NCBI GenBank assembly: GCA_947645535.1
Contig: CANSDD010000030.1
Span: 1-16,304 of the forward strand
Direction of reading: 5' to 3'
DNA length: 16,304 nucleotides
DNA from: an uncultured Mycoplasmatota bacterium
GTDB lineage: Bacteria > Bacillota_I > Bacilli_A > RF39 > UBA660
Below, piece after piece: positions 7,873 to 14,064 of the stretch; position 1 is the stretch's first letter; the number at the start of each line of letters is the position of its first letter. The notes below the pieces were generated by a model. That model worked only from the letters and a program-made list of their open reading frames with translations, had not been told where the DNA came from and ran no database searches. The translations under genes and the position numbers were made by a program.

Positions 7873-8554
7873 AAAAATTTAATTTTGTTCCTATTCCATC
7901 TTGTATTCTAATTTCTAATTGATAACCAATTATTTGACCAGTATATTTTCCATAGATATTTTTACATATTACTCTACAACCATTCATGCATTCTGCATTT
8001 TCATATCTACTTTTAATTTCATTCCCTTTAGTTAAACATTCTTCCAAAGTTTTTGCATCTTTTCGCATTGTAGAATCTAAAGGAATGTCATTATCGACTG
8101 TATAAACCTCTGTTGGTTTATTTACTGATGGTTCACTATTAGTTATCTGTTGATTATTGTTTATTGTCGGTTCATTAGTTGTTGTTTGCTGATTATTGTT
8201 TATTGCTGGTTCATTAGTTGTTGTTTGTTGATTATTATTTGCTGTTGATTCATTAGTTGTTGCTTGCTGGTTTTCATTCATTGGATCTTCATTACTAATT
8301 GTTTGTTGACTATTACTATCTACATTATTTTCCTCTGGAATAGAAGAATCTGCTTCTGAAGCTTTTTCTTTTTCATCAGTTCCAATTTCATTTATAAGTT
8401 GTTCAATCTTCTCATGAATAAAATTCTTTCTTTTTACATAATTTTGCTGTTTCTCTTTTCTGTTTTGAAATATACAGAAATAAAGTCCAACCACTATCAA
8501 GACAAAAGTTACTACTAATATAAGCCATTTTAAGACGTTTTTTCTCTTTCCCAT
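7871..8554 (-). CDS. Membrane-anchored surface protein with 13-residue repeats (227 aa)
   Basis: The N-terminus is MGKRKNVLKW followed by a hydrophobic helix of about 18 residues, which acts as a membrane anchor or uncleaved signal. An acidic linker follows, then an Asn/Gln/Thr-rich block of five 13-residue repeats (consensus NQQTTTNEPxINN) and a C-terminal domain of about 70 residues with four Cys (EECL, ECMNGCRVIC). I do not recognise the C-terminal domain. The repeats look like a wall-spanning stalk presenting it outside the cell; the Cys could pair or bind metal. I choose ATG 8554 (AGGAG 12 nt upstream) over a TTG at 8566 that abuts the Shine-Dalgarno. Position directly before the adhesin suggests a joint role in cell contact. 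Confidence 0.65.
   Translation of the reverse strand: MGKRKNVLKWLILVVTFVLIVVGLYFCIFQNRKEKQQNYVKRKNFIHEKIEQLINEIGTDEKEKASEADSSIPEENNVDSNSQQTISNEDPMNENQQATTNESTANNNQQTTTNEPAINNNQQTTTNEPTINNNQQITNSEPSVNKPTEVYTVDNDIPLDSTMRKDAKTLEECLTKGNEIKSRYENAECMNGCRVICKNIYGKYTGQIIGYQLEIRIQDGIGTKLNF
8132..8326. repeat. Five 39-bp tandem coding repeats
   Basis: The core TTCATTAGTTGTTG or close variants recurs at 8132, 8171, 8210, 8249 and 8288, exactly 39 bp apart. The two outer units (8132, 8288) have diverged. The repeats encode the 13-residue stalk units of the overlapping gene and could change copy number without altering the frame. Confidence 0.85.
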
Positions 8555-8593
8555 ATAATTATTCAACTCCTATTCCTAAAACTCTTAAATGAT

Positions 8594-8612
8594 GATTATA
8601 GGCATTATAATC
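8594..8612. promoter_or_regulatory. Perfect 7-bp inverted repeat over a TATAAT box, possible operator
   Basis: GATTATA-GGCAT-TATAATC is a perfect inverted repeat with a 5-bp spacer. It contains a minus-strand TATAAT (8604-8609) about 50 nt upstream of the 227-aa gene start. The -35 region is poor, so the promoter may need an activator, or the repeat may bind a repressor. Confidence 0.45.
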
Positions 8613-8631
8613 AAATTTCCTGCCTACATTA

Positions 8632-8660
8632 TTTATCACTCAAAAGACAAAATTTTGCAA
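8632..8660 (-). promoter_or_regulatory. Alternative promoter upstream of the 227-aa/adhesin genes
   Basis: TTGCAA (8655-8660), a 17-nt spacer and GATAAA (8632-8637) form a moderate sigma-70 promoter on the minus strand in the 222-bp gap between 8567 and 8788. It would start transcription of the adhesin module. Confidence 0.35.
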
Positions 8661-8712
8661 GTGTTTTTTGTAAAAAAATGATAATTCATGGAATTTTTAA
8701 TATTTTATACAT
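8636..8712 (-). other. Two overlapping mini-ORFs with a good Shine-Dalgarno
   Basis: An 8-codon ORF (MYKILKIP) starts at ATG 8712 with GGGGTGA just upstream. Its TGA overlaps the ATG of a second ORF (8689-8636, 17 codons, MNYHFFTKNTCKILSFE). These could be leader peptides or relics; the coding evidence is only the Shine-Dalgarno and the ATGA overlap. Confidence 0.25.
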
Positions 8713-8778
8713 AATATCACCCCTTTCAACTAGTTTTTTTTAGAGCTCCCTATAAACTCTTCATAACCTAAAGACCAC

Positions 8779-8805
8779 AAAAAAAAGATTACTCATATTG
8801 AGCAA
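8779..8805 (-). terminator. Intrinsic terminator at the end of the ArpU-like gene
   Basis: TTGCTCA-ATA-TGAGTAA on the transcript forms a 7-bp stem (one G-U) with a 3-nt loop, followed by C and T8 (8779-8786). The TAA stop codon lies inside the 3' arm. This separates the regulator gene from the adhesin module. Confidence 0.75.
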
Positions 8806-9259
8806 CCATTCCTATTGGTACAACTTGTTTTGGTTTTATCAATCCAAAACATAGTGCTATTTTTAAATAGCAACTTTTTTTAATCTGATAATACTTGTGT
8901 TCAGACTTGCAAATGCGATCCATGATTTCTTTATCCAATTCTCTTTCTTCGATAGAATAATGAAATATAATCGCCTCATCATCAGTAAATTGTGTTTTAA
9001 GATATTTAATTTTATTTTCAAAATTAAATACATAATCAAAATTTTTGTCACCTTTCACTACAGCTTTCCAAGTTGAATCACTTTTAGTTTGCTGAAAATG
9101 TTCTTCTCGAACCCCCTGATTTCGAACTAAAGATTCTTCTGCAATTTGTTGTATAGTAAGTTGATTTATATTATATTCATCAAATAAATCAATTATTTTT
9201 TTATACAATTTCTTTGCATTAAATTTTTCGACAGAGTTTTCGTTCAGCAATGCTCTCAT
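8789..9259 (-). CDS. ArpU/sigma-like phage-type transcriptional regulator (156 aa)
   Basis: The C-terminal half (QFTDDEAIIFHYSIEEREL, then YYQIKKSCYLKIALCFGL) has the pattern of ArpU/DUF1492-type regulators, sigma-region-4-like proteins that control late genes in phages and transfer genes in some elements: an LTxxE-like helix, a middle helix, then a YYxxK...A..LG recognition helix. The N-terminal half is charged and helical, with no membrane segment. Two ATGs are available. I prefer 9259, which has GGGGG 7 nt upstream; the ATG at 9265 is only 1 nt from it. It stands alone between an attenuator-like leader and a strong terminator, so it is probably monocistronic and may control the adjacent transfer operon. 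The family call is moderate. Confidence 0.6.
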   Translation of the reverse strand: MRALLNENSVEKFNAKKLYKKIIDLFDEYNINQLTIQQIAEESLVRNQGVREEHFQQTKSDSTWKAVVKGDKNFDYVFNFENKIKYLKTQFTDDEAIIFHYSIEERELDKEIMDRICKSEHKYYQIKKSCYLKIALCFGLIKPKQVVPIGMVAQYE

Positions 9260-9285
9260 AAACATACCCCCTGTTTCTTTAAACC

Positions 9286-9320
9286 AAAAAGAGAGAATAC
9301 TGAAATTTTGGTATCCCTCT
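9286..9320 (-). terminator. Terminator-like hairpin in the leader of the ArpU-like gene
   Basis: AGAGGGATAC pairs with GTATTCTCTCT (10 pairs, one G-U, one bulged T) around a 10-nt loop; T5 (9286-9290) follows, 27 nt before the start codon. Upstream TTTTGGTA (complement of 9360-9367) can pair with TACCAAAA (complement of 9306-9313), which would break the 5' arm. This is attenuator logic. Confidence 0.55.
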
Positions 9321-9381
9321 AATTAGTCACAAATATTAAATTGCTCAAAATAACTCTAGTACCAAAACCCCATTTAACAAA

Positions 9382-9420
9382 CTACCAATTCTTATAAAAT
9401 AAGAACTCCCCTTTGTTCAT
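9382..9420 (-). other. 12-codon leader ORF
   Basis: ATG 9420 to TAG 9382 encodes MNKGEFLFYKNW. It begins within a few nt of the predicted transcription start, so it would be nearly leaderless, and it contains the inverted repeat TTCTTAT-AAA-ATAAGAA (9389-9405). Possible leader peptide of the attenuator; no Shine-Dalgarno. Confidence 0.25.
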
Positions 9421-9428
9421 TGTTGATT

Positions 9429-9456
9429 ATTTTACCTAAAAAATATAAAATGTCAA
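9429..9456 (-). promoter_or_regulatory. Promoter of the ArpU-like gene
   Basis: A consensus TTGACA (9451-9456), a 16-nt spacer and TAAAAT (9429-9434) point at the regulator. AAAATGCAA and AAAAATGC repeats (9466-9484) lie just upstream of the -35 box. Confidence 0.65.
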
Positions 9457-9652
9457 TACTTTTTATTGCATTTTCGCATTTTTATTGGCTTTTTTGCACA
9501 AAAGTTATTACAGCAAATTGAGAAAACCCTTTTCTTAGAGTTTTTTCTCAACTATACCAATTTTATCATACCCATCCAGCATAAGGAATGTATAAAAATC
9601 TTCCCAATACCTGAAATTTATATGTTAAAAATCTGTGATAATTCCTAAAATT
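9457..9652. other. Gap without a supported gene; inverted repeat 9518-9551
   Basis: The 387-bp gap between 9266 and 9652 holds the leader, the promoter and, in this part, a perfect 9-bp inverted repeat TTGAGAAAA/TTTTCTCAA (9518-9526 and 9543-9551) with no T-tract after it. A plus-strand open frame here has a TTG start without Shine-Dalgarno and an unremarkable product, and is not accepted as a gene. Confidence 0.5.
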
Positions 9653-10051
9653 TTAAACTCCCAATAATTTAATTATAAAACTTTTCTTTGAAAATTCAGA
9701 AAGTTCATGATAACACCTATCAATGATTTCGCTATTTGAATTATTTTCTATATAAGTACAAAGAGATTTAAAATAATCATTTGTTGTAATTGCATGATGA
9801 AATGATTTCTTTAATTGATGTGTCACTGCCCTATCATTTGCATGAATAATCATAAATACCAAATAATGTTCATTTTCTATATCTGTATTTAATTTTATCA
9901 CCGTATATTTCATATTCTCTTTTCTAATATCAACCATTTCCTCTACTTGTCCATTGTCAAAATAATATTGTTCACTGTGCAAAAATTTATCAAGTTGAAC
10001 CACTTTACTAATTTTATTAAACTTTTTTGTTAATTCCTTATTAAGTTTCAT
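9653..10051 (-). CDS. Hypothetical protein (132 aa)
   Basis: I do not recognise this family. It is a 132-residue soluble protein with a basic N-terminal helix (MKLNKELTKKFNKISKVV), a central beta-like part (KYTVIKLNTDI, HYLVFMIIHAN) and a helical C-terminus ending KSFIIKLLGV. There is no signal peptide, membrane span or Cys cluster (two isolated Cys). ATG 10051 has a clear AGGAGG about 6 nt upstream, so it is very likely translated. It follows the MazG-like gene after 118 bp and may be read-through from that operon or have its own weak promoter. No function is inferred. Confidence 0.6.
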   Translation of the reverse strand: MKLNKELTKKFNKISKVVQLDKFLHSEQYYFDNGQVEEMVDIRKENMKYTVIKLNTDIENEHYLVFMIIHANDRAVTHQLKKSFHHAITTNDYFKSLCTYIENNSNSEIIDRCYHELSEFSKKSFIIKLLGV

Positions 10052-10169
10052 ATTGTACCTCCTATTTTCTTAAATTGATCATTGATATTCCTAAAATATC
10101 AAACGTTTCGTTTTTTCACTCTCTTTTAGTATGTATTCATTGTAAGATATCAATTCTTCTCTACACTTC
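10052..10169. other. Gap between MazG-like gene and 132-aa gene
   Basis: 118 bp containing the short inverted repeat GATATT-CCTAA-AATATC (10086-10102, written on the + strand) and the AGGAGG of the next gene. There is no T-tract terminator and no strong promoter, so co-transcription is possible. Confidence 0.35.
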
Positions 10170-10712
10170 TTAAACTTTAAAGTTTTCTAAAAAAGTATAA
10201 GCATCATTTAGCATGAGAAAGAATTCTCTTTCAATTTCCAAATTATATTTTTCTGCAATTTGATATGTTATATCAAATAATCTTAATATTCTATTTTCAA
10301 TAAAATCATCTATTGTAGAAAAACCTTTTCTAGGTTTATTAAATCTATAACCATACTTTTCCATTATTGCCTCATTAAGTTGCCCAAATAGTATTGGAAA
10401 GGCAAACCAATTATCTTCTTTCAAACAATTTAATTCCTTAATTTTATACATATCAACATTCATACTATCAGCCAAAGTAATAAGTTGCAAAAATATATCT
10501 GAAAGTTCATCACCTAAATTAGAGAATACTCTATTAGATTCATTAACAGCTTCACTTTGATAAATGATATTATAAATATGTCCAACTTGGACACTTAATT
10601 CATTAAGAATTAGTAATGGAGTCCATTCATAATTTCTAGTAATACTAAAATCTTTACTTAACTGAACAGCTTTTTGATAATAATTATTTAAAAATTCGAT
10701 TTCCTTTTCCAT
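10170..10712 (-). CDS. MazG-like all-alpha protein, degenerate active site (180 aa)
   Basis: An all-helical 180-residue protein. Residues 33-77 follow the MazG/dUTPase-like NTP pyrophosphohydrolase pattern: a helix with E38-L-S-V-Q42 in place of EExxE, a spacer, then GDELSDIFLQL with the conserved E69xxD72. Canonical members hydrolyse NTPs to NMP and PPi using Mg2+ bound by these acids. Here the first motif has lost one or two acids, so activity may be altered or replaced by binding. A C-terminal helical domain of about 80 residues is unfamiliar. ATG 10712 lies 3 nt after the radical SAM stop, and its AGGAGG is inside the last codons of that gene, so the two are coupled and probably cooperate on one metabolite. 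The MazG link is moderate, not certain. Confidence 0.55.
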   Translation of the reverse strand: MEKEIEFLNNYYQKAVQLSKDFSITRNYEWTPLLILNELSVQVGHIYNIIYQSEAVNESNRVFSNLGDELSDIFLQLITLADSMNVDMYKIKELNCLKEDNWFAFPILFGQLNEAIMEKYGYRFNKPRKGFSTIDDFIENRILRLFDITYQIAEKYNLEIEREFFLMLNDAYTFLENFKV

Positions 10713-10715
10713 TTA

Positions 10716-11834
10716 TTACTTTCCTCCTAATATTAAAGGTTTTGCCCCATTTAGGGTAGAATTATAAGTATTTGTACTAATATTGTTAGTTTCTACATAA
10801 ACTTTAACTTTTAAAATATAGGATAAATAAGAAGCATCACATATTTGCAAATCAATATTTTTCAATTGCAAACTTCCATATTTATCAAAAATGAATTCTA
10901 CATTCGAAATATCAAACCCCAATTTTTCCAACAATTTAGAACACTGAGAAATCACATCCTTTTGGTTTATATTTTGATGATTTCTCCTACAAATTTCTCT
11001 CTGCTCAGGACTACAATGATTATAATTTAAACATTCATAAGTTCCATAATATTGAGGAGAAGAACGACGCAACTTTGCGTTAAGTCCACAAGTATTCGTT
11101 TGAAACACTTGTTGTTTATGTGAATAAGAACTATCAAAATAATTCCAAGCACTTTCAGGCCAAACACTATTTGCTTTCAAACATTTTTCTCTATTCTTCT
11201 TAATCGCTTCCCAAAAATCAATTTTATCTATAAAAGTTTCAATGAGAGCAAGTCCAGTAATTACTGATACATCAGTATATAAACTGACTTCATCTAATAT
11301 TTTAGTAATTTGTTCTTTCTTTGAATTATCTGGTGTAAAAGGTCTAAAATAATGAATTACGTCAATTCCATTCTCTGTTAATTTTCTAAAATTATCTAAT
11401 AGCTGTTCTTCTGATATACTAGGTTCGTATTCCTTTCCAAGACCAGAAAAACTAATGTAAAAAATAACGTTAATACCATTTTTTTTCAAATCTAATACTC
11501 TTTTAATTACAATATTTGGAATTGCACATTTTGTAATAATAATTAGTTCATTTTTAATATTATGCCTTTCAATCTCATCAAAAAGTTCAAGCAAATAACT
11601 AATATTGGATAAATTTACAAAAACGTCTGTATTAGGTAGTAGACAAATAGGTATTGATTCATCATAATATTTATAATTCAATAATTGCTCTACCGCTTCT
11701 TTAGGCGTTACAATATACCTTGGAATATGTTTATTATCTCCTGTTGCTTGTAATAAGCAATACTCACAACCATTTGGACAGCCTACAATAGAATTGATTG
11801 CTAACCAACTAGAATGCATTTCTACTACTGCCAT
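10716..11834 (-). CDS. SPL-like radical SAM enzyme (372 aa)
   Basis: Residues 10-26 read WLAINSIVGCPNGCEYC; the C19xxxC23xxC26 motif binds the 4Fe-4S cluster that cleaves S-adenosylmethionine. The surroundings (AINxxxGCPxGCxYC, then a TDVF stretch near residue 70 and IIITK near 97) match the spore-photoproduct-lyase-like group that includes Rv2578c/PA0069-type proteins. The C-terminal half adds more Cys (TNTCGL, YECLNYNHCSPEQREIC), which may bind a second cluster or zinc. The substrate is unknown; SPL itself repairs DNA thymine dimers, but its sequence here is too different to assign that. ATG 11834 has AGGAGG (11845-11850) about 10 nt upstream. It is followed immediately by the MazG-like gene and preceded by a LysR gene with a shared operator-like motif. 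Confidence 0.75.
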   Translation of the reverse strand: MAVVEMHSSWLAINSIVGCPNGCEYCLLQATGDNKHIPRYIVTPKEAVEQLLNYKYYDESIPICLLPNTDVFVNLSNISYLLELFDEIERHNIKNELIIITKCAIPNIVIKRVLDLKKNGINVIFYISFSGLGKEYEPSISEEQLLDNFRKLTENGIDVIHYFRPFTPDNSKKEQITKILDEVSLYTDVSVITGLALIETFIDKIDFWEAIKKNREKCLKANSVWPESAWNYFDSSYSHKQQVFQTNTCGLNAKLRRSSPQYYGTYECLNYNHCSPEQREICRRNHQNINQKDVISQCSKLLEKLGFDISNVEFIFDKYGSLQLKNIDLQICDASYLSYILKVKVYVETNNISTNTYNSTLNGAKPLILGGK

Positions 11835-11863
11835 AGAAAATTTTCCTCCTTTTTTTATTTTCT

Positions 11864-11872
11864 ATAATAACA
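11864..11872 (-). promoter_or_regulatory. Extended -10 promoter of the radical SAM/MazG operon
   Basis: TGTTATTAT matches an extended -10 (TGnTATAAT) 30 nt upstream of the start codon. The -35 position (TAAAAA) is poor, as expected for an activator-dependent promoter. Confidence 0.5.
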
Positions 11873-11901
11873 TACAATCACAACTTTTTTTATTATCAAA
11901 T

Positions 11902-11926
11902 ATACAAATGTATTTGCATTTTTTAC
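11902..11926. promoter_or_regulatory. Putative LysR operator upstream of the radical SAM operon
   Basis: The palindrome ATACAAATGTAT (11902-11913) abuts TTGCATTTTTTAC (11914-11926; GTAAAAAATGCAA on the minus strand). The same 13-mer lies upstream of the LysR promoter. It sits about 45-60 bp above the -10 box, a usual place for LysR activator binding. Confidence 0.5.
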
Positions 11927-11927
11927 C

Positions 11928-11959
11928 AAAAAAAATCTGAAATTTATTTCCAGATTTTT
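11928..11959 (-). terminator. Strong terminator of the LysR gene
   Basis: AAAATCTGGAAAT pairs with ATTTCAGATTTT (one bulged G, AA loop) and runs into T8 (11928-11935). The TAA stop lies within the hairpin. It separates lysR from the radical SAM operon, whose promoter follows. Confidence 0.8.
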
Positions 11960-12816
11960 AAAAACTCTGTATTTGAAGGTGTTAAATTTTCTCCGACATA
12001 AGAGATTGCAATTGTTACATGAATATCTAAATCTAAATATGCTAAGTCGCTATTCTTTACAACTCTTTTTGGTAATAGTGCAAATCCTAATCCTAAATTG
12101 GCATACATTTTTAGTTCATTTTCATCATCTGATTCTATTGAAACATTTTCTGCTATTCCCAGCGACTCTAATTGCTCATCAAATAAAATTCTTACTTTTT
12201 TATTCGTTGTTGGAACTAATAATGGAATACTATTTAACTGTTTTATATCCGTCAACGAAAGATTATAATAATTTGAAGAATAAGCAATACAATATTGTTC
12301 TTCAAAAAGGTCTATAGACTTTATTTCACTGCTTTTTTTAATATTATCAATTTTTTCACTTAAAATAAAATCAACATAATATTGTGAAAGTCTATCAAAT
12401 AAATCTCTCGTCGATAAATGAATTGTCTTAATGACAATATTAGGATATTTCTTTTTAAAACCATCAATTTTTGAAATAAACAACTCAGAATCACAATTGA
12501 AAGAAGTTCCTATAGTTATTTTGGCACAATCAAGAGAATGGTTCTGCAAATGTGTTTTTTCTGCAAGAAAAAGCAAATTATATGCTTTTTCATAATATGC
12601 AAATAATACTTTTCCACTTTCAGTTAATTCAATATAACTTTTGTGATTCCTTATTATCAATTTGGTATTCATAATTTCTTCTAAACTTTTTATATTTCTC
12701 GATACATTACTTTGATCCATTTTCAACTTTTCTGCTGCTGTTTTTATATCTCTTGATTGACCAACAATAACAAATGTCCTCATTAAATTTAAATTCATAG
12801 TTGGAGTTTGCAACAT
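11944..12816 (-). CDS. LysR-family transcriptional regulator (290 aa)
   Basis: The N-terminal winged helix-turn-helix is clear (about residues 8-65: LNLMRTFVIVGQSRDIKTAA, then KLKMDQSNVSRNIKSLEEIM). A linker helix and a two-lobe periplasmic-binding-like effector domain follow (residues about 95-285), with typical features such as FDRLSQYYVDFILSE and a C-terminal LGLGFALLPKRVV. LysR proteins bind DNA as tetramers and switch target promoters on when a small ligand binds. Length is normal. I choose ATG 12816 (AGAGGTG 6 nt upstream) over a GTG three codons earlier that lies in the Shine-Dalgarno. Its own promoter and the next operon share a 13-bp motif, so autoregulation and control of the radical SAM/MazG pair are likely. 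The ligand is unknown. Confidence 0.9.
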   Translation of the reverse strand: MLQTPTMNLNLMRTFVIVGQSRDIKTAAEKLKMDQSNVSRNIKSLEEIMNTKLIIRNHKSYIELTESGKVLFAYYEKAYNLLFLAEKTHLQNHSLDCAKITIGTSFNCDSELFISKIDGFKKKYPNIVIKTIHLSTRDLFDRLSQYYVDFILSEKIDNIKKSSEIKSIDLFEEQYCIAYSSNYYNLSLTDIKQLNSIPLLVPTTNKKVRILFDEQLESLGIAENVSIESDDENELKMYANLGLGFALLPKRVVKNSDLAYLDLDIHVTIAISYVGENLTPSNTEFLKIWK

Positions 12817-12842
12817 AATATTCACCTCTTTAAATTATCAAT

Positions 12843-12871
12843 ATAATATATAAAACTTTGCTATTTGTCAA
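12843..12871 (-). promoter_or_regulatory. Promoter of the LysR gene
   Basis: TTGACA (12866-12871), a 17-nt spacer and TATTAT (12843-12848) form a near-consensus sigma-70 promoter about 27 nt before the start codon. Confidence 0.8.
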
Positions 12872-12878
12872 TCTAAAA

Positions 12879-12922
12879 TTGCATTTTTTACAAAAAAAGT
12901 AAAAAATAAGTAAAAAATGCAA
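12879..12922. repeat. 13-bp inverted repeat, operator and/or terminator
   Basis: TTGCATTTTTTAC (12879-12891) and GTAAAAAATGCAA (12910-12922) are perfect inverted copies separated by 18 bp. The left copy ends 7 bp above the lysR -35 box. As RNA the pair could also help terminate the ABC operon. Confidence 0.6.
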
Positions 12923-12936
12923 GATATAATTATCTT
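12912..12936 (-). terminator. Terminator after the lipoprotein gene
   Basis: AAGATA-ATTA-TATCTT (12921-12936) forms a 6-bp stem followed by GCA and T6 (12912-12917), a few nt after the lipoprotein stop. It is a weak but plausible end of the ABC operon. Confidence 0.5.
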
Positions 12937-12939
12937 ACA

Positions 12940-13422
12940 TTAGTTTTCCTCTACATGAATAATTTTATTTTTTATTTCTGATTCTACTATATATAAATCT
13001 TCTTTTGTAATTCTTAGTTCTTCATTCATTACGTCAAACGAAAAAATAAGTTTTTTATAATTCGAAATTGTTTCTTCACTACAACCATTATCATTTTTTT
13101 CTAAATCATTAAAATCAATTTCACAATTATTACTTTTTAATTTGTTATTAGCATAATAATATTGTATTTCTTCATTATTAGTTACGATACTAAAGTAATT
13201 ATTTTGATAATCTTTGTCATCAAAATAGTAAGTATATTTATCACCTGACATAATGGTTTTTGTATAATAATTTCCTTTTTTCTCCCAATTATATCCTTTC
13301 AATACCTCATCTAATTTATAATCGGTTTTATTTATCTTCTTATCCAAACAACCTGTACTAAAAAATACAACATAAAATGTTAACAAAAATAACATTGCAA
13401 TTTTTTTACTTACTTTTTTCAT
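12940..13422 (-). CDS. Small lipoprotein at the end of an ABC transporter operon
   Basis: A 160-residue protein with a basic N-terminus, a hydrophobic core and the lipobox STGC with Cys25, so it should be lipidated and held on the outer face of the membrane. The mature part is acidic and Asn/Lys/Tyr-rich, with beta-like Tyr stretches (YYTKTIMSGDKYTYYF), and I do not recognise it. ATG 13422 overlaps the end of the ABC ATPase gene by 17 nt, with AAAGGT upstream; the two are coupled. In bacteriocin and lantibiotic loci, lipoproteins beside a BcrA-type ABC pump often give immunity. That is a reasonable guess here but is not shown by the sequence. Confidence 0.75.
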   Translation of the reverse strand: MKKVSKKIAMLFLLTFYVVFFSTGCLDKKINKTDYKLDEVLKGYNWEKKGNYYTKTIMSGDKYTYYFDDKDYQNNYFSIVTNNEEIQYYYANNKLKSNNCEIDFNDLEKNDNGCSEETISNYKKLIFSFDVMNEELRITKEDLYIVESEIKNKIIHVEEN

Positions 13423-14053
13423 ATTTTGTTACCTTTCCACAATCAACACGATACACAATATCACACAATAAATCAATATCTTCTTTTATATGAGAAGCTA
13501 ATAAAATTAACTTTCCTTTCTTCTTTTCATTTAATATAAGTTCTCTAATATTTTTGACAGAGCTATCATCCAATCCATTAAATGGTTCATCAAAAATTAA
13601 AATATCATCATCTTCCATCAAAACCTGAGCAATCCCTAATTTTTGTTTTGTTCCAACTGAATAATTTTTAACTAGTTTTGTCTGATCTGATTCAGAAATA
13701 GAAACTTTCCTTAAAATTTCTAATATATCATCTTTAGTTATTTTATTTTTTATTTTAGAAAGTAAAACTAAATTTTCGATTCCTGATAAATCATCCATAA
13801 ATTTAGGTTTTTCTATTAGTGCGGAGATATTTTTAGGAAAACACCTATCATCATAAATATTTATTCCATTTACTTCTACATATCCACTATCTGGTTCTAA
13901 AAAACCACATATAGTTTTAAAAAGTACACTCTTTCCAGAAGCATTTCTTCCTATAATTCCATAAATTTTTCCTTTCTGAAATTCCAGTGAAACATTATTT
14001 AATACAATATTATTTTTAAATTTTTTTGTGACATGTTCTATTTTTATCATCAT
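13406..14053 (-). CDS. ABC transporter ATP-binding protein, BcrA-like
   Basis: A complete 215-residue nucleotide-binding domain. It has Walker A GRNASGKS (35-42), the signature YSVGTKQKLG (about 129-138) in the YSxGxKQ form typical of BcrA-type exporters, Walker B ILIFDEP followed by FNGLD, and an H-loop in LLASHIKED. It powers the transporter formed by the two membrane proteins encoded just upstream. The gene follows the 249-aa permease gene by about 11 nt. ATG 14053 and ATG 14050 are both possible behind AGAGGTG; the second has the better spacing. Relatives pump or extrude antimicrobial peptides; the substrate here is unproven. Confidence 0.9.
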   Translation of the reverse strand: MMIKIEHVTKKFKNNIVLNNVSLEFQKGKIYGIIGRNASGKSVLFKTICGFLEPDSGYVEVNGINIYDDRCFPKNISALIEKPKFMDDLSGIENLVLLSKIKNKITKDDILEILRKVSISESDQTKLVKNYSVGTKQKLGIAQVLMEDDDILIFDEPFNGLDDSSVKNIRELILNEKKKGKLILLASHIKEDIDLLCDIVYRVDCGKVTKYEKSK

Positions 14054-14064
14054 AAATCACCTCT

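Noticed and set aside
9286..9420. T-box riboswitch in the regulator leader
   Set aside because: The AGGGTGGNACCGCG core is missing; only a loosely similar GAGGGATACC is present.
9518..9551. Intrinsic terminator for the 132-aa gene
   Set aside because: The 9-bp stem is perfect, but no T-tract follows on either strand and it lies about 100 nt after the stop.
9466..9648. Plus-strand open frame of 60 codons
   Set aside because: It starts with TTG, has no Shine-Dalgarno, overlaps the promoter motifs of the minus-strand regulator, and encodes no recognisable protein.
11973..12317. Plus-strand 114-codon frame antisense to LysR
   Set aside because: The opposite strand encodes a full-length LysR with clear domains; this frame has no supporting start signal.
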